A stretch of DNA of 64,000 nt from Peterkaempfera podocarpi (lineage in GTDB: Bacteria > Actinomycetota > Actinomycetes > Streptomycetales > Streptomycetaceae), in contig NZ_CP162102.1 in the NCBI RefSeq assembly GCF_042466665.1, forward strand, positions 3,968,001 to 4,032,000, read 5' to 3'. A program made the translations under genes and the position numbers. The notes under the pieces are model-generated. The model saw only the letters and a program-made list of their open reading frames with translations, searched no databases and was not told the origin of the DNA. Shown here in pieces: positions 53,902 to 64,000 of this stretch (position 1 is its first letter; every line of letters starts with the position of its first letter).

Positions 53902-56293
53902 TCAGAGGCCGTAGCGCTCGACGGTGGCGAGGTGCGGGGCAGGGTCCTGACCGGCGGCCTTGGCGAGGTCGACCCAGGCGAGGGGGTGCGGCCAGGCGGC
54001 GGTGAGGCGGGCGAGGAGGCTGTCGGCCTCGGCGGCGGAGGATCTGGGCGGTACGCCGACGGCCGCATAGACGCCGGGCAGCGGCTCGCCGCCGGCCGGA
54101 TCGGTGACCCGGTAGCCGTCGCCGCTGTAGACCCACACCCCGTAGCCCTGCTCCCGCAGGGTGTCGCGGAGTGTGATCCAGGCCTCCTGCCCGGGGCGGG
54201 CCCCGTCGATCCAGTAGGTGGTGAACCCGGCCGGGTCGAGCAGGGTGACCATGCCGAAGAGGGGGCGCCAGTTGCTCAGCTCCTCCTCCGACTCCGGCCG
54301 GGGTTCCAGCAGGCTGGGCTCGAAGACCACGGTGTCGCCGTGGTTGACGGGGACGTCGTCGCCGGTGACCGGCACGATGCGGGCGGTGGCGGGCCCGGTG
54401 CGGATGGCGGGGAGGTCGACGTGGGAGCCGCCGGCGGTGACGGCGCGGACGGTCACCACCTGCCACTCCTCGTCGATCGGGCCCTCGGCGGTGTCGAACT
54501 CCATGCCGAGCCGGCCCGCTGCGGCCCGCACCGCCGCCCAGTCGCGGTTGGCGGTGGCGGCGACCACCAGGCCCCACAGGTCGGAGCCCTGGACGGTGCG
54601 GTGCGCCTCCTCGGGGGTGGCGTCCGCATCGGGCAGGGCGTGCCGCAGGATCTCCTCGTAGAGCCGCTGGACGGCGGCGTGGTCGCCGAGTTCGGCGGCG
54701 GCGCGGGCCCACAGGCGGCGGGTGTTGATGCGGGTGGGGTCCGCGGCGATGATCGACGCGCACTCCTCGGCGACATCGCTCCAGCGGCCCTCCGCCTCGG
54801 CCCAGCGGGCGCGGGTCCAGGCGGCGTCGGCGGGCCGTCCGGCCGCGGTGAGGCGGTCGGCGAGGCGGCGTACGCCGTCGCCGTCCCCGGCCTCGATCAG
54901 CGCGGCGGCGAGCACCCCGGGCAGGTACTCGTCGTCCGGGTCGGCATCGAGGTGACTCCACATCAGATCGGCTGCGGAGCGGGCCAGTCCGAGAGCGCCC
55001 AGCAGATTGGCCAGCGAGACCCGCGAGTTCGCCGGAGGCCGGGCACTGCTCGGCGGCGGCCGCCATCAGGTCGAGGTCGGCCTCCACGTCGTGGACGGTG
55101 TGGAGCGTCCCGCCGGGGGCGGCCGGATCACCCTGCGGCTGCTCACCGCGTTCGACGAGCCATGCCGGCAGCTGCTCGGCGGGGACCGGCAGCCGGGCGG
55201 GCGGCAGCGCGTCGGCGGCGCTGCGCAGCCCGGCGACCTGCTCGGCGACGCCGTCGGTGCGGCGCAGCACGGCCAGTTTGCGCTCGGCGGTGTCGGCAAG
55301 CGCCCGGGCCACGGTGCGGGCGCCTCGGGCGACCGCGAGCCGCCCGGCCACCAGGACCAGGTCCAGGCAGGGGCGGTGGGAGCCGACGCCGTCGAGGTAG
55401 CCGGCCCAGCGGGCGAGCCTGGCGCCCAGCCGTGCGTCGTTGGGCACGGCGTCCAGCCGGGCCAGGAGTTCCATGGTGTCGGCCCAGCGGGCGCGCAGGT
55501 CGGCGTACTCCTCGGCGTCCTCGGCGGAGGGCAGCTGGGCCACCGCGTCGTCGGCGCGGCCGAGGGCGGCCAGGGCGCGGGCGCGGGCCAGGGCCAGGGA
55601 GCGGCGGTCGTCGTCGTCCAGTTCCAGACCGCGGGCGAGGTAGGCCTGCTGGGCCTCGTCGACCGCAGTGAGGACCTCCTCGTAGCGGCCCAGCAGATGG
55701 AGCGAACCGGCCCGGGCGAGGCCGAAGTTGAGCGAGGTGCGGTGGCCGGCGGCGAGCATCCGCGCGGCGGCGTCGTCCAGGTGTGCCAGGGCGTCGGCGG
55801 GGCGGCCGTCGTCCTCCAGGGCGTCGGAGTACTCCCGGGACAGGCAGTCGTAGCAGGCCCGGCTCGGCTCGATCCGCTCCAGCGTCTCGTCCAGTACGGC
55901 GATCCGCTCGGCGACATAGCCGGGGCCGTCGATACGGGCGTGGCAGATGGCGAAGTCCTGCACGGTGCAGACCGACTGGGGGCAGCCCGCGGTCTCCTCG
56001 CGGTGGGCGAACTCCAGCAGGGAGACCGCTTCGGTGAGGGCGGACTCGCCCTGCTGGCGCTTGTTGAGCAGGTTCTGCAGCCGCCAGTGGCGCAGATAGA
56101 CCTCCACCCAGGGCAGGCCCAGGGCGCGGGCCGCGGCCAGTGCCTCGGGGTAGGCGGCGTCCAGCTGGGCGTTGCGTCCGTCGCTGGCGTGGCCGGGCAC
56201 GTCGACCACGGCCTGGGCGAGGCGGTGGTGCCCGGCGTCGACCAGTTCGCCGTGGGTGTCGCGGACCCAGGCCCAGATGTCGGTGCTGCTCAT
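53902..56293 (-). CDS. TPR-repeat partner protein of the HSP90-like gene (frame broken by one base)
   Basis: The protein would have about 796 residues and be made of helical TPR-like repeats (for example ALAHLDDAAARMLAAGHRTS, YEEVLTAVDEAQQAYL) followed by a C-terminal beta-rich domain (about 620-740, VPVTGDDVPVNHGDTVVF) and a last helix. The ATG at 56293 overlaps the upstream HSP90-like stop as ATGA. The frame changes at about 55030-55036, where the coding strand reads TCC-G-GCG-AAC; removing one G joins AAEQCPAS to ANSRVSLANLLGAL in a continuous TPR sequence. As read, translation would run out of frame to 53762. The break may be a sequencing insertion. Confidence 0.78.
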
Positions 56294-58176
56294 ACGGTGG
56301 CGTCCCCCAGGTTGTTGCCGGTGGTGGTGGCCGTGCCGGTGCCGGTAGCGGTGGCCGTGGCCGTGCCGGTGGCGGTGAGCGCCGCGACGGCGTCGCCGAG
56401 GCCGGCGAGCGCCGCGGTGAGGTCGCCGCGGCTCTCCCCCGAGGCCGCGGTCATGATCACCTTCATGGAGCGCAGCAGCCCCGCCGCGGTCGAGGTGCCC
56501 GGGTGGCCGTCGCGGTAGGCGTCCAGCAGATGCCGTACGGCCGGGCTGTCCAGGTTGAGGTAGAGCCTGGCCGTGACCGTGCCGTCGGTGCGGGCGGTGA
56601 AGGCCCGGGCGAGGCGCAGTGCGGCGCCGGGGATCCGGGCGTCGGCGCGGTCGTCCTCGATCCGCTGCTTCAGCTCGGCCTCCCGGTCCGGGACCAGCAC
56701 CAGCGGCAGTTCGGCGGGGGCGAAGCGGGCCGGGGTGAGCTGCTCGCCGTCGTCGGCGAGGGCCGCGGAGAGCCAGGCCGTCTCGTCGGCGGCGAGCGGC
56801 CGGCCGGCGTCGCGGAAGAGCGCCCGGTTGCCGTCCTCGCTGCCCAGCTCGACCACCCGGCAGCCGCGCAGCTGCCCGTAGCGGCGCAGGAAGGGCAGCA
56901 CGGCGTACCGGTCGCCGCGGGCGATCGGCAGCTGCATGGCGCGGTAGAGCATCTCCTCGAAGCCGCCGGAGGAGCCCAGGGCGATGTGCAGGGTGCCCCC
57001 GCCGGCGGCGCGCAGCGCACCCGCGGTGAGGTCGCCCTGGGAGGTGGGGACGGGCACGTCGTCGGCGAGCAGGGTGAACAGCCGGTCGTCGCAGAGGGCG
57101 GCGCCCAGCAGCTCCTGGCCGTGGCGGGCCAGGATCCGGCGCCAGGCGGCGGGATGCAGTCTGGCGGTCTCGTAGAGGCCGTCGACGATGGCGTCGGCGA
57201 GGGCGGACTGCACGGCCCGGTAGTGGTCGTCGCGCTGGAGGTCCTCGCGGCTGGCGGTGGGGGTGAGGCGGGTGGACTCCACGACGCCGCCGATGAATCC
57301 CGCCCAGCGGGGCAGCAGGTCGCGGGCGTCCTCGCAGAGCAGCATGCCGCGCAGATAGACGGCCAGGTCCCGGTTGTCGCTGGAGCCGTAGGTGGCGCCG
57401 TCCTGGACCCAGAGCAGGCCCGTGGCGTCGGAGTCGCCGCGCGGCGCGGCCGGGAAGGCGGCCAGCGGCTCGAAACGGCGGCCGAAGCGGGCGGCGAACC
57501 CCATCCTGGCGGTGTGGAGGTCCTCGGGCACGGGGTCGGCGCGCCAGGGGACGGGCACCGCGTTGAGCGGTTCGGGCTCGTCGCCGAGATGGACCGCGAC
57601 GGGCAGCAGGACGCAGTAGCGGGTGAGGACGTCGCGCAGCACCTCCTCGTCGGCGATCCGGGCGTGCTCGGCCTTCAGCCGCAGCTCGACCAGGGTGCCG
57701 GTGGTGCGGGCCGGGACGGGCTCGACGCTGTACTGCTCACCGCCGACGGAGCGGTAGCGGTGGCCCCGGCCGGGCTCGCGGTGCGAGGTGGTGGTGACGG
57801 TGACCTCGTCGGCGACGGCGAAGGCGGAGAGGAAGCCCAGGCCGAACGCGCCGATCAGCTCGTCGCTGCCGGTGACCTCGCGCAGCAGCCGGGTGTAGCC
57901 GGTGCCCACGGTCGCGAGGTAGGCGTGGATCTCGGGCTCGGTGAGCCCGGCGCCGTCGTCCTCCACGGAGACGGTGCCGCGGACGGTGTCACCGCGGACG
58001 GTGATCCGTCCGCCGCTGCGCCGTTCCGGGTCCTCCAGACGGCGGCGGGTGATGGAGTCGTGGCCGTTCTGCACGAGTTCGCGCAGGGCGACCAGCGGGG
58101 TGGAGTACAGGTGCGACGCAAGCACCGTGACAAGGCCACCGAGGTCCACCTCGGTGGCACGCAGGCCCTGGGACAT
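56290..58176 (-). CDS. HSP90 family protein (HtpG-like)
   Basis: 628 residues. The GHKL ATPase domain is at the N-terminus: ALRELVQNGHDSITRR (ATP-binding Glu and Asn), VEDDGAGLTEPEI (DxGxG) and ELIGAFGLGFLSAFAVAD. A middle domain with EPLNAVPVPWRADPVPEDLHTARM follows, corresponding to the HtpG client/catalytic-loop region. The C-terminal dimerisation part is short and ends in a Thr/Ala/Gly repeat coded by a GGCCGT/GCCGGT microsatellite (56310-56390). It is more diverged than canonical HtpG. It overlaps the TPR-protein gene, a likely functional partner. Confidence 0.87.
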   Translation of the reverse strand: MSQGLRATEVDLGGLVTVLASHLYSTPLVALRELVQNGHDSITRRRLEDPERRSGGRITVRGDTVRGTVSVEDDGAGLTEPEIHAYLATVGTGYTRLLREVTGSDELIGAFGLGFLSAFAVADEVTVTTTSHREPGRGHRYRSVGGEQYSVEPVPARTTGTLVELRLKAEHARIADEEVLRDVLTRYCVLLPVAVHLGDEPEPLNAVPVPWRADPVPEDLHTARMGFAARFGRRFEPLAAFPAAPRGDSDATGLLWVQDGATYGSSDNRDLAVYLRGMLLCEDARDLLPRWAGFIGGVVESTRLTPTASREDLQRDDHYRAVQSALADAIVDGLYETARLHPAAWRRILARHGQELLGAALCDDRLFTLLADDVPVPTSQGDLTAGALRAAGGGTLHIALGSSGGFEEMLYRAMQLPIARGDRYAVLPFLRRYGQLRGCRVVELGSEDGNRALFRDAGRPLAADETAWLSAALADDGEQLTPARFAPAELPLVLVPDREAELKQRIEDDRADARIPGAALRLARAFTARTDGTVTARLYLNLDSPAVRHLLDAYRDGHPGTSTAAGLLRSMKVIMTAASGESRGDLTAALAGLGDAVAALTATGTATATATGTGTATTTGNNLGDATV

Positions 58177-58462
58177 GGGGCCACAGTGTGCCAGTACGAC
58201 AAGCGGGTGACCAGCGGATTCGGGACCGGCCGGGGACGGGGCCGAAGATCCGGTCCACAGTCGGACGCCGCGTCAGAAAAGGTGGTCCATAGGGGTTTTG
58301 GGAGCAGCTTGTGACGCTATCGAGGGAATTGCCACCCGGTGCACGGTTCCTGGGCGGCTCCGTGGTGAACGCTGGTGGTGCGACGCCGGAAGCGGCGGGA
58401 ACCGGGGCAGCCACCCGGCCCGCCGGTCATCGACCACCACCGTCACAGCAGAGGGAGATCGC

Positions 58463-58780
58463 GTGTCCCGCATCCGCGCACTCACAGCGCTCGCCGTCCT
58501 CGCCGCCTTCGCCGTCGCCGGCGTGGGCACCGCCCAGGCCGCAGGCTCCTCGCACACCGGCAGGTCCTCGAACGGCAGCGTCGTGGTCAGCACCGGCTCC
58601 GGCAACCTGGTCGGCCGGGTCCACGGCAACGCCAACGGCTCACAGCAGACCGCGACCGGCACCCGGGGCTCCAGCCAGAACAACACCTCGGCCGCGGCGG
58701 GCCACTCCGGCAAGCTCACCGCGCTCCAGGGCAACGGCAACCTCGACGACTTCTTCTACAACCCTGCCGCACCACGCTGA
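58463..58780 (+). CDS. Small secreted Gly/Ser/Asn-rich protein
   Basis: Not recognised. 105 residues from GTG 58463 (GAGGGAG upstream). Signal peptide about 1-28 (ends GTAQA). The mature part of about 75 residues is rich in Gly, Ser, Asn and Thr with short repeats (SGSVVV-type strands, GSGNLVGRVHGNANGS, LQGNGNLDDFF) and no Cys. The composition resembles surface amyloid-like proteins such as chaplins, but the chaplin signature is absent. Strong terminator downstream. Confidence 0.7.
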   Translation: MSRIRALTALAVLAAFAVAGVGTAQAAGSSHTGRSSNGSVVVSTGSGNLVGRVHGNANGSQQTATGTRGSSQNNTSAAAGHSGKLTALQGNGNLDDFFYNPAAPR

Positions 58781-58794
58781 GAAGCACGGCACAA

Positions 58795-58830
58795 CGAGGG
58801 GGCGCACCGGATCACCGGTGCGCCCCCTCG
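58795..58830. terminator. Bidirectional terminator after the small secreted-protein gene
   Basis: A perfect 16-bp stem, CGAGGGGGCGCACCGG (58795-58810) with CCGGTGCGCCCCCTCG (58815-58830), loop ATCA, between two convergent genes. Confidence 0.85.
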
Positions 58831-58871
58831 GTTGCGTCTGCTGCGGCTGCGCCCCGGAGCGGGGCCGGAGG

Positions 58872-59156
58872 TCAGGCGGCCTCGGAGACGTCCGCCGCGC
58901 CTGGCGCGGCGGCCTGCCCCGGGATCTCCGCCACGGACAGCGCGTCCACACCCCCCGAGTCGTGCCGGACCACAACGAAGGCGTCCAGCGCCGGGTCGTA
59001 GTGGTCATGGTGCGGCAGCCCGGTGAGCTGCGCCTCCTGGTGGGCACGGGCGGACGCCTTGGCCGCGGGCGCGTCACCGGGGTACCTGGCCACCACCGTG
59101 CCCCCACCCGGCGGGCAGAGTCGGCAGCAGGAGGTGTCGGCGGTGACGGAGGCCAT
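58872..59156 (-). CDS. Small hypothetical protein
   Basis: Not recognised. 94 residues from ATG 59156 (AAGGAG seven bases upstream). The N-terminus has a Cys cluster (TSCCRLCPPGG, residues 8-18), then a His-rich segment (LTGLPHHDHYDPALDAFVVV) and an acidic Ala-rich tail. Cys and His might bind a metal. No signal or membrane helix. Possibly transcribed from the region around 59255-59278, where CTGTAC/GTACAG form a dyad. Confidence 0.6.
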   Translation of the reverse strand: MASVTADTSCCRLCPPGGGTVVARYPGDAPAAKASARAHQEAQLTGLPHHDHYDPALDAFVVVRHDSGGVDALSVAEIPGQAAAPGAADVSEAA

Positions 59157-59479
59157 GGTCGTGCTCCTTCTCGGTGTCGTACGGGACGACCGGACCGGTG
59201 ACGGTGGTTCCGCCGGCCCGGGCTCGCGGTGCGTCCGCGGCACCCGACGGCGTCCTGTACTGAGCGTGCAGCGTACAGAAGACTGCCCCGGTGAAGGGAG
59301 CGATCCACCGGTGGGCACGCGAACGGCCGAATGCCGCCCGGATCGGTCCCGTACCGGAAGGACCGCCGGGGCGTACCACCGGAGAGTGACCGGGATCACT
59401 TGTGCGCGGATCGAGCGGAGTGCCACCCGGCCCGGCAGGCCGCCCCCGTCGCCGGACGTCGCCGGTGCACACTCGTACG
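59157..59479. other. Divergent intergenic region
   Basis: No convincing gene. It contains the inverted repeat CTGTAC (59255-59260) / GTACAG (59273-59278) and must carry the promoters of the small hypothetical gene (minus) and the VIT1/CCC1-like gene (plus). Confidence 0.45.
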
Positions 59480-60211
59480 GTGGACCAGCCGCCCCAAGAT
59501 CCGCCGCCCGAGCACACCGAACCGCACCAGGCGGGCGGCCTCGGCACCCGGCTGAACTGGCTGCGGGCCGCCGTCCTCGGCGCCAACGACGGGGTGGTCT
59601 CCACCGCCGGGCTGGTGGTCGGCGTCGCCGGCGCCACCGACTCGCGCTCCGCGCTGCTCACCGCGGGCCTGGCCGGGCTGCTCGCCGGTTCGCTGTCGAT
59701 GGCCGCCGGGGAGTATGTGTCGGTGAGCACCCAGCGCGACTCCGAGCGGGCCGCGCTCGCTGTGGAGCGCCGGGAACTGCTCCAGGAGCCCGAGGCGGAG
59801 CTGGCGGAACTGACCGCGATGTACCGGGCCAAGGGCCTCACCCCGGAGCTGGCCCGGGCCGTGGCGATCCAGCTGACCACGCACGACGCCTTGGGCGCCC
59901 ACGCCGAGACGGAGCTGGGCATCGACCCGGACGAACTCACCGACCCCTGGCACGCCGCCCTGGCCAGCTTCGCGGCGTTCACCGCCGGGGCGCTGCTGCC
60001 GCTGCTGGCGATCGTGCTGCCGCCCCCCGCCACCCGGCTGTGGATCACCGTCGCCTCGGTACTGGCGGCACTGGCCGCCTGCGGCTGGGCCAGCGCCAGG
60101 ATGGGCGGAGCCCGGCCGCGGCCGGCCGTACTGCGCACCATGGCCGGCGGCGGTCTGGCGATGGCCGTCACCTACGGGGCGGGCACCCTGCTGGGCTTCG
60201 CCGGGGTCTGA
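59480..60211 (+). CDS. VIT1/CCC1 family iron/manganese transporter
   Basis: From GTG 59480 about 243 residues (GTG 59465 also possible; no clear ribosome-binding site). Family motifs: WLRAAVLGANDGVVSTAGLVVGVAGA and GLAGLLAGSLSMAAGEYVSVSTQRDSE in the first two helices, a cytoplasmic Glu-rich metal-binding segment (ERRELLQEPEAELAELTAMY), then three C-terminal helices (about 165-240). Members move Fe2+ or Mn2+ out of the cytosol. Its end overlaps the end of the convergent reductase gene by 40 bp. Confidence 0.9.
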   Translation: MDQPPQDPPPEHTEPHQAGGLGTRLNWLRAAVLGANDGVVSTAGLVVGVAGATDSRSALLTAGLAGLLAGSLSMAAGEYVSVSTQRDSERAALAVERRELLQEPEAELAELTAMYRAKGLTPELARAVAIQLTTHDALGAHAETELGIDPDELTDPWHAALASFAAFTAGALLPLLAIVLPPPATRLWITVASVLAALAACGWASARMGGARPRPAVLRTMAGGGLAMAVTYGAGTLLGFAGV

Positions 60212-60873
60212 CCCCCGCGGGCCGCGGTGTCGGGGTGGGTGCGGTCGGCGACCCGCAGCAGTGCCGCGATCTCGTCGGCCGACAGCTCGACGCCGTAGAC
60301 CTTGGTGCCGGGCTGGTGCTTGCGGCCGCCCTGCCGCAGGAACCCGGCGTCCACCGGGTCGAAGCCCATGTCCCGGATCAGCCCGGCCACCACGGCCTTG
60401 GCCTCCTCGTCGGCACCGGAGAGCGGGATGCCCAGCCGGTCGGGGTCGCCTTTGGGGCGGCCGCGGTCCCGCAGGTTCTCCCAGAAGATCGCGTTGAACG
60501 CCTTGACCAGGTCGGCGTCGCCCAGATGGTCCCGGATCCGCTCGCTGGAGGTGACCACTCCGGAGTCGAGCTCCGGGTCGTTGCCGTCGCGCTCCGGGTA
60601 GTAGTTGCAGGTGTCGACCACGACCTTGCCCTCCAGGCCCCCGGTCGGCAGCTCCCGGTAGCGCCCGTAGGGAATGGCGACCACCACCACCTGGCCGAAG
60701 GCCACCGCCTCCTCGGCGGTCACCGCCCGGGCGCCGCCGCCCACCTCCGCCACCAGCTCCCGCAGGGTCTCCGGCCCCCGGGAGTTGCTGATCACCACGT
60801 CGTGCCCGATCCGGACGAACTGCCGAGCCAGCGTGCCACCGATGTGCCCGGCCCCGATGATCCCGATCCGCAT
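60172..60873 (-). CDS. NADPH:F420 oxidoreductase-like NAD(P)-binding protein
   Basis: 233 residues from ATG 60873 (GAGAGG upstream). The N-terminal Rossmann fold begins MRIGIIGAGHIGGTLARQF and continues VVISNSRGPETLRELV, VVVVAIPYGRYRELP, VVDTCNYYPERDG and VKAFNAIFWENL, the pattern of F420-dependent NADP reductases and related short reductases. It could interconvert NADPH and F420H2, but substrate choice is not readable from sequence. Confidence 0.82.
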   Translation of the reverse strand: MRIGIIGAGHIGGTLARQFVRIGHDVVISNSRGPETLRELVAEVGGGARAVTAEEAVAFGQVVVVAIPYGRYRELPTGGLEGKVVVDTCNYYPERDGNDPELDSGVVTSSERIRDHLGDADLVKAFNAIFWENLRDRGRPKGDPDRLGIPLSGADEEAKAVVAGLIRDMGFDPVDAGFLRQGGRKHQPGTKVYGVELSADEIAALLRVADRTHPDTAARGGQTPAKPSRVPAP

Positions 60874-61053
60874 GTGCGTTCCTCTCCTCGTCGGCCTGTG
60901 CAGCCCTGTGCCTCGGCCGCTGGCGGTGCCCCTCCGGGCGGCGGCCAAACCCGCCGCCGTCGCTGCCGCCCGACCGGCCCACCGGCCTCGCGGGCCGGGC
61001 CCCCGTGCGCGACCGTGGACGGACCGCACCCGCACGAGACGCTGGAGCACGCC

Positions 61054-61281
61054 ATGCCCGACCACACCTACCGGGTGACCGAGATCGTCGGCTCCTCGCA
61101 CGAGGGAGTCGACGCCGCCGTACGCAACGCCGTTGCCCGGGCCTCCGAGACGCTGCGCCACCTGGACTGGTTCGAGGTGGTCCAGGTGCGGGGGCACATC
61201 GAGAACGGCCGGATCGAGCACTACCAGGTCGGCGTCAAAGTGGGCTTCCGCCTGGAGGCGGGCGACTCGGTCGGCGGCTGA
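61054..61281 (+). CDS. Dodecin family flavin-binding protein
   Basis: 75 residues from ATG 61054. The protein is a complete dodecin: YRVTEIVGSSHEGVDAAVRNAVARA, the flavin-stacking Trp in LRHLDWFEVVQVRGHI, and the strand YQVGVKVGFRLE. Dodecins form hollow 12-mers storing FMN/FAD or CoA. It lies near the F420-reductase-like gene, divergent from it. Confidence 0.92.
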   Translation: MPDHTYRVTEIVGSSHEGVDAAVRNAVARASETLRHLDWFEVVQVRGHIENGRIEHYQVGVKVGFRLEAGDSVGG

Positions 61282-61300
61282 CCGCCCGCGGGCCGGAACG

Positions 61301-61425
61301 CCGGGGCAGCCCCGCCCGGCCGGGCGCACCGCCGGGGTGTGGGGGCGGCCCGCCGTCGATGCGGGGGCCTCTCGCACGGCTTCCCCGCACCCCGGGCGGA
61401 GCCCGGCCGGGCGGGGCTGCCCCGG
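61301..61425. repeat. Large inverted repeat (25 bp perfect, longer imperfect)
   Basis: CCGGGGCAGCCCCGCC...GGGC at 61301-61325 is the exact reverse complement of 61401-61425. Pairing continues imperfectly inward (CCGCC-GGGGTG-x-GGGG against its complement), making arms of about 45 bp around a loop of about 35 bp. It sits between convergent dodecin and accE-like genes, so it may be a very stable terminator or a small mobile-element relic. Confidence 0.85.
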
Positions 61426-61490
61426 TTCGGCGGTACGGATGCCTGGGCGGCATCACCGTGGGCCCGCGGTCCGCTCCAGGGGCCCGCGGA

Positions 61491-61699
61491 CTAGGCCGTA
61501 CGGTGCCAGCTGGGCAGGGTCGGGGTGGACCAGGAGCCCGCCGGCTCCCGGGAGGTCGTGGCCCAGGCGGCGCGCCGGGGGCCGGTGAGCGGCCCGGTCC
61601 CGGCCGGCGGGCGGGACAGCAGCACGGCGGCGACCACGGCCAGCTCCTCGGGTGTGGGACTGCCCCGCTCGACCCGGAACAGCACCGGCGCCGGCGCGC

Positions 61700-61703
<4 letters not shown>
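61491..61703 (-). CDS. Acyl-CoA carboxylase epsilon-like subunit
   Basis: 70 residues from GTG 61703, overlapping the carboxylase beta stop as GTGA. VLFRVERGSPTPEELAVVAAVLL is the AccE/PccE signature helix, followed by a Trp-containing tail (SWSTPTLPSWHRTA). Such epsilon subunits stabilise the actinobacterial carboxylase complex. Confidence 0.8.
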
Positions 61704-63322
<1,619 letters not shown>

Positions 63323-63344
63323 CTGCGTCCTCCTGTTGCGTGCA

Positions 63345-63618
63345 TCAGCGGCGGCCCTGGGGTGCGAGCTGCCGCAGCAGTGCCAGTTCCTCGCTGCTGA
63401 GCGGCAGTTCGGGGCAGAGCCGCTCGGGGTGTGCGGCCGGCGGCCCGTACGGCAGCGGCAGCACCGGCGGGGCGTAGCCCAGCTCCCGGTACCGGTCCAG
63501 GGCCTCGGCCTGTCTGGCCGCCAGATGGATCGATTCCGCCGAGCGTCATCAGGCCCTGGCTCAGGGGTCTGAGGCAGTAGCGGATGACGGCGTCACGGAT
63601 CCGTCGCAGTGGGGGCAT
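63345..63618 (-). CDS. DUF6059-like small protein (apparent frameshift)
   Basis: The ATG at 63618 has AAGGAGG eight bases upstream. The first part reads MPPLRRIRDAVIRYCLRPLS; the C-terminal part, in the next frame, reads HPERLCPELPLSSEELALLR and ends at TGA 63347-63345. The HPERL..PLS.EE..L pattern is typical of DUF6059 proteins, small accessory proteins of actinobacterial biosynthetic clusters. Joining needs removal of one base at about 63525-63555, giving about 90 residues. As read, the first frame runs on to 63319 with low-complexity sequence. Function unknown. Confidence 0.5.
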
Positions 63619-63810
63619 GTGTCCGTCCTCCTTCCGCCGGCGGGGAGAGCCCGGGGAGCAGCGAGGATGCGAGCGGTCCCTTGAGCCCTGGTGGACCGCC
63701 GCACCGGTGCCGCCACGACCCGGCCTCCAGTGCGGCTGTGGGCGGCGGCCGCAGGGTGGGGGCATCCGTGCCACCGCCCGGGTGGCCGGCAGTCGTCGAG
63801 GGGAGTCGCC

Positions 63811-64000
63811 GTGACTCAGGCGGTCCAGTCAGTGAGCAGCGAGGTCACCGGAGACCTCTACGCGGAGGTGCGGACGTTCTACGCCCGCCAGATGCGCCGG
63901 GTGGACGCCCTGGACATCGAGGGTTTCGCGGACACCTTCACCGAGGACGGCGTGGTGGTGCACGCCAATGGCGCACGTGCCGAGGGCCGGGCCGAGATGG
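63811..64000 (+). CDS. SnoaL-like / NTF2 fold protein (3' end cut by window)
   Basis: Begins at GTG 63811 (GAGGGGAG upstream). The visible 63 residues (LYAEVRTFYARQMRRVDALD, then GFADTFTEDGVVVHANGA) form the first helices and strand of a nuclear-transport-factor-2-like fold. In type II polyketide clusters such proteins are cyclases or accessory oxygenase-like proteins. With the carboxylase genes this suggests the start of a biosynthetic gene cluster to the right. Confidence 0.75.
   Translation, partial: MTQAVQSVSSEVTGDLYAEVRTFYARQMRRVDALDIEGFADTFTEDGVVVHANGARAEGRAEM

Overview
The window is very GC-rich throughout, with dense, strongly G/C-third-position coding and many GTG starts. Its gene content and order (radA-disA-mutY, clpC-lsr2-lysS, panC-panD-nadB-nadC-coaX, tilS-hpt-ftsH-folE...folP-folB-folK, dacB-ppa) are those of the conserved chromosomal core of Streptomyces and close relatives (Kitasatospora, Streptacidiphilus). 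I cannot name the species. No tRNA, rRNA, CRISPR array, insertion sequence or prophage was recognised.

Left part (1-16.9 kb): a truncated sigma-like/zinc-finger protein, then radA and disA (DNA repair and c-di-AMP synthesis), a membrane-anchored Gly/Ser-rich protein, mutY, a divergent MFS exporter/TetR regulator pair with a candidate operator, a His/Ala-rich secreted M23 peptidase, an aldehyde dehydrogenase, an L,D-transpeptidase-like lipoprotein, then clpC, lsr2, a GNAT acetyltransferase and a BlaI-type repressor on the minus strand. The clpC reading frame is broken by one base.

Middle (16.9-35.4 kb): lysS with a small coupled membrane-protein gene; a sortase-signal surface protein and, downstream of a terminator, a promoterless remnant sharing about 240 bp with its 3' end; a cofactor operon on the minus strand (DUF2520 protein, panC, panD, nadB, nadC, coaX) in which panD has no in-frame stop before nadB; a threonine-aldolase-like enzyme; proS; a two-component system; and a plus-strand pair of a MidA/NDUFAF7-type methyltransferase and an orphan NuoD-like protein.

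Right part (35.4-64 kb): a long co-directional minus-strand series for folate, tRNA modification, purine salvage and envelope proteolysis (dacB, DUF2342 metalloprotease, tilS, hpt, ftsH, folE, a DUF2156 membrane protein, folP, a SnoaL-like protein, folB, folK, DUF3180 protein), with ppa diverging from dacB. Next come two membrane proteins (one ThrE-like), an HSP90-family/TPR-protein pair, small secreted and unknown proteins, a VIT1/CCC1-type transporter, an NADPH:F420-reductase-like enzyme and dodecin. At the right edge an acyl-CoA carboxylase beta/epsilon pair, a DUF6059-like gene and a truncated SnoaL-like gene look like the border of a polyketide-type biosynthetic cluster.

Single-base frame breaks in clpC, the TPR gene and the DUF6059-like gene, and possibly at the end of panD, may be residual sequencing errors. 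Several small repeats are unusual: 17-bp units each carrying a stop codon, a duplicated nuoD terminus, and a 125-bp inverted repeat.
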